Below are positions 5,225-6,765 of a DNA stretch of 6,765 nucleotides, in pieces (the stretch's first letter is position 1; each line of letters begins with the position of its first letter). This DNA is from Candidatus Desulfofervidaceae bacterium. Its GTDB lineage: Bacteria; Desulfobacterota; Desulfofervidia; Desulfofervidales; Desulfofervidaceae. A program made the translations under genes and the position numbers. The DNA is taken from contig JAGHCL010000177.1 of the NCBI GenBank assembly GCA_021160485.1, positions 1 to 6,765 of the forward strand. Direction: 5' to 3'. The notes beneath the pieces were generated by a model, which was not told the DNA's origin, did not search any database, and was given only the letters and a program-made list of their open reading frames with translations.

Positions 5225-6421
5225 TTACCCACCGGAACTTACTAAGCCAATCTCTTCGTCGGTGAGATAACAGGCAGGGTCAGGGGCCCAGATATCGCCG
5301 TAATAGGCCTCAGCCCGAGCACGAAAGTTGCCAGCACAGACATCAAGCCATTTACATTTGCTACAACGTCCTTTGACATATTTTTTCTTTTCTTTCAATT
5401 TGGCCATCAGCGGATTGGAAGTATCCATCCAGATTTCGCTAAAAGGCCGCTTCCTTACATTGCCAAAGCTGTGTTCTCGCCAGAACTGGTCAGCATAAAC
5501 CTCGCCATCCCAGCTTACGCAACCAATACCCACACCAGAGCTATTACCCTCATTCATCTTTAACAATTCTAACACTTCCGCTGCCCGGGGATTATTTTCC
5601 TTTAACATGCGCAGGTAAATGTAAGGGCCATCAGCGTGATTGTCTACGGTTAATACCTCTTTGGGCTTGCCTCGCTTAAACAGGTCATAAGTCCTGTCAA
5701 TGATTAAATCTACTACTTGACGGGTTTCTTCATGCGTTAAGTCTTCTTTGATAAGGGCACTTCCTCGTCCGGAATAAACAAGATGATAGAAACATACCCT
5801 ATCTATTTCTTCTTGTTCAGCAATGTCAAAAATAGCGCCAACTTCTTGAGCATTGCCTTTAAAAATAGTAAAGCGTAGTCCTACTTTTAATCCTTCTTGC
5901 TTGCAATTGCGGACGCCATCTATGGCCTTTTTGAATGCCCCGGGGACACCACGAAATTGATCATGAACGGCTTCGGTGCCATCCAGACTGATACCGATGT
6001 AAGAAGCACCGATTTCCTTTAACCGCCGGGCTACCTCCGGTGTAATCAGGGTGCCGTTGGTAGAAAACACTACCCTCAAGCCCTTTTCTACCGCATAAGC
6101 TGCGAGCTCAAAGACGTCCTTTCTGACCAAAGGCTCACCACCGGAAAAAAGAAGCACCGGACAGCCAAACTGAGCCAGGTCTTCTATGAGTCGCTTTCCC
6201 TCCTCTGTGGTTAACTCTCCGGAGTAATCCTTATCTTCAGCCTGAGCGTAGCAATGTTTGCACTTTAGATTACAACGCCGGGTGCAATTCCAGACTACAA
6301 TGGGTTTCTTATCCGCCGCAAATTGCAATAAATGAGAAGGTAATTTTTTTGTCTTCCGTCCGTATCTCAAAGGATCAGACGCTTCCACCGTGCCGCAGTA
6401 TAATTTAGATACGCCTATCAT
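5225..6421 (-). CDS. ahbD: Heme synthase AhbD, radical SAM/SPASM (Fe-coproporphyrin III to protoheme)
   Basis: This 398-residue radical SAM enzyme oxidatively decarboxylates two propionates of Fe-coproporphyrin III to vinyl groups, the last step of the siroheme route to heme. The N-terminus MIGVSKLYCG (1-10), then RYGRKTKKLPSHLLQFAADK (19-38), is the distinctive AhbD leader. The radical SAM motif is at C50, C54 and C57 (RRCNLKCKHCYA), followed by SGGEP (93-97), STNGTLITP (120-128) and SLDG (145-148). The SPASM-like part has C301 (GIGCVSWDGEVYADQFWREH), C353, C356, C362 and C384, which would bind the auxiliary cluster. The conserved N-terminus and an in-frame TAA four codons upstream fix the ATG. 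No Shine-Dalgarno sequence precedes it, and a promoter lies almost on top of the start. It is probably co-transcribed with hemB. Confidence 0.95.
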   Translation of the reverse strand: MIGVSKLYCGTVEASDPLRYGRKTKKLPSHLLQFAADKKPIVVWNCTRRCNLKCKHCYAQAEDKDYSGELTTEEGKRLIEDLAQFGCPVLLFSGGEPLVRKDVFELAAYAVEKGLRVVFSTNGTLITPEVARRLKEIGASYIGISLDGTEAVHDQFRGVPGAFKKAIDGVRNCKQEGLKVGLRFTIFKGNAQEVGAIFDIAEQEEIDRVCFYHLVYSGRGSALIKEDLTHEETRQVVDLIIDRTYDLFKRGKPKEVLTVDNHADGPYIYLRMLKENNPRAAEVLELLKMNEGNSSGVGIGCVSWDGEVYADQFWREHSFGNVRKRPFSEIWMDTSNPLMAKLKEKKKYVKGRCSKCKWLDVCAGNFRARAEAYYGDIWAPDPACYLTDEEIGLVSSGG

Positions 6422-6430
6422 AATGCTAGT

Positions 6431-6459
6431 TTTTTAAATCATCCACATAGGTTCGTCAA
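6431..6459 (-). promoter_or_regulatory. Promoter of ahbD, giving a leaderless or near-leaderless mRNA
   Basis: The minus strand has TTGACG (6454-6459, 5 of 6) and TAAAAA (6431-6436, 4 of 6) with the ideal 17-bp spacing. Transcription would start 6-8 nt beyond the -10, about at 6423-6425, only a few bases before the ATG at 6421. The bases before the ATG (ACTAGCATT) contain no ribosome site, which agrees with a leaderless transcript. Confidence 0.5.
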
Positions 6460-6468
6460 GATTGAAAA

Positions 6469-6485
6469 TTTTCCCAAAATCAGTG
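6469..6485 (+). repeat. Direct repeat A, copy 1
   Basis: TTTTCCCAAAATCAGTG matches 16 of 17 positions with copy 2 at 6623-6639, 154 bp away in the same orientation. Its 12-bp core TTTCCCAAAATC also occurs at 2376-2387. Confidence 0.6.
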
Positions 6486-6514
6486 ATTGCCCTACAAGAA
6501 ACCACGCAAGTGGG

Positions 6515-6526
6515 CTAAAATAAAGC
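6515..6526 (+). repeat. Direct repeat C, copy 1
   Basis: CTAAAATAAAGC, preceded by GGG, is identical to the 12 bp at 6605-6616, 90 bp away in the same orientation. AT-rich 12-mers can recur by chance, but both copies lie between the two A repeats. Confidence 0.5.
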
Positions 6527-6529
6527 GAT

Positions 6530-6581
6530 TTTTTAAAAAATACCTTTCATCTAAAAGGTGAAAAAACACTTACAGCGTAAG
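6530..6581 (-). terminator. Weak terminator-like hairpins for an upstream minus-strand transcript
   Basis: Read on the minus strand, CTTAC-GCT-GTAAG (6569-6581) is followed by TG and six T. A few bases on, ACCTTT-TAGATG-AAAGGT (6542-6559) is followed by A and six T. Each stem has only 5-6 bp with two G-C pairs, so termination would be weak alone. Together they would insulate ahbD from a gene beyond the right edge. Confidence 0.35.
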
Positions 6582-6604
6582 AACAACGATAAAATAAAAA
6601 GGCT

Positions 6605-6616
6605 CTAAAATAAAGC
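6605..6616 (+). repeat. Direct repeat C, copy 2
   Basis: CTAAAATAAAGC, preceded by GGCT, is the second copy of repeat C. It stands 6 bp before the second A repeat. Confidence 0.5.
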
Positions 6617-6622
6617 AAACTG

Positions 6623-6639
6623 TTTTCCCAAAATCTGTG
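6623..6639 (+). repeat. Direct repeat A, copy 2
   Basis: TTTTCCCAAAATCTGTG differs from copy 1 at a single base. It follows repeat C copy 2, whereas copy 1 precedes repeat C copy 1, so the order is A-C-C-A. Confidence 0.6.
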
Positions 6640-6707
6640 CGCCCATAAAAATGCCTTAAGTAATAAATTTGTAGAGGCCCTTTTCTTCAAGGCCCAATTA
6701 TAATTGT

Positions 6708-6765
6708 AGCGCCTCCGCTCGCTCAGCGGTCAAGGCCAAGCCCTGCGGGTGGCTTATCAGCCAGC
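6708..6765. repeat. GC-rich structured patch at the right edge, possibly a dispersed repeat
   Basis: Base composition jumps abruptly from strongly AT-rich to roughly 70% GC. Two hairpins stand in tandem: CCGCT-CGCTC-AGCGG (6715-6729), then GCCA-AG-CCC-TGC-GGG-TGGC (6735-6753, with an AG bulge). The arrangement recalls short palindromic intergenic repeats. It could equally be the end of a GC-richer gene outside the window. Confidence 0.35.

Larger units (their letters stand above)
6422..6765. other. Repeat-containing intergenic region upstream of ahbD, with a GC-rich right edge
   Basis: These 344 bp hold the ahbD promoter, two pairs of short direct repeats in mirror order, terminator-like hairpins on the minus strand (6530-6581), a perfect palindrome CAATTA-TAATTG (6695-6706) and a GC-rich structured patch from about 6708 to the edge. 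No convincing complete gene is present. A minus-strand frame is open from the edge to a stop at 6698-6700 (22 codons, ending TAERAEALQL) and could be the tail of a gene outside the window, but I do not recognise it. Confidence 0.55.

Noticed and set aside
1036..6421. The two radical SAM/SPASM genes as peptide-maturation (RiPP) enzymes
   Set aside because: Each carries AhbC- or AhbD-specific signatures, hemB lies between them, and no credible precursor peptide gene is present.
6434..6505. A 23-residue minus-strand frame (GTG start, ending FNLDEPMWMI) just before ahbD, considered as a small peptide gene
   Set aside because: It has no ribosome site and overlaps the ahbD -35 and -10 boxes. It looks peptide-like, but nothing supports translation.
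6495..6514. Small hairpin CCAC-GCAA-GTGG as a terminator
   Set aside because: Only 4 bp of stem and no T run on either side.

Overview
The window carries most of the late steps of the siroheme-dependent (alternative) heme pathway. The minus strand, read 5' to 3', holds a radical-SAM heme synthase (ahbD), porphobilinogen synthase (hemB), a radical-SAM didecarboxysiroheme deacetylase (ahbC) and a siroheme decarboxylase subunit (ahbA/ahbB type). This pathway is known from sulfate-reducing bacteria, some anaerobic Firmicutes and archaea. Bacterial -35/-10 boxes, strong Shine-Dalgarno sites and a partial cstA gene point to an anaerobic bacterium, Desulfobacterota- or Clostridia-like. The sequence alone does not settle which.

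Layout: 1-263, 5' end of cstA (minus), cut by the window edge. 264-585, AT-rich spacer with candidate cstA promoters and two small dyads. 586-1032 and 1036-2097, ahbA/B and ahbC, 3 bp apart and clearly co-transcribed. 2098-2517, a 420-bp divergent spacer with a dyad in front of ahbC and a potentially folded leader in front of the helicase. 2518-4101, a DEAD-box RNA helicase with a DbpA-type RNA-binding domain, the only plus-strand gene. About 4105-4136, a bidirectional terminator. 4133-5107, hemB. 5225-6421, ahbD. 6422-6765, a repeat-containing AT-rich spacer ending in a small GC-rich structured patch.

How the genes work together: HemB makes porphobilinogen from 5-aminolevulinate. Uroporphyrinogen III and siroheme would be made by genes outside the window. 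Siroheme is then decarboxylated by AhbA/B to 12,18-didecarboxysiroheme, AhbC converts this to Fe-coproporphyrin III, and AhbD makes protoheme. A second AhbA/AhbB subunit, normally needed for the heterodimer, is not present here.

The most notable feature is the helicase. It lies in the opposite orientation between hemB and ahbC, is visibly more AT-rich than its neighbours, and prefers AGA/AGG arginine codons. With the terminator behind hemB, it splits what looks like an ancestral ahbD-hemB-ahbC-ahbB operon into two transcription units. The second notable feature is ahbD: a good -35/-10 pair lies so close to its start codon, with no Shine-Dalgarno site, that its mRNA would be leaderless or nearly so. 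I found no CRISPR array, tRNA, rRNA or intact mobile element.
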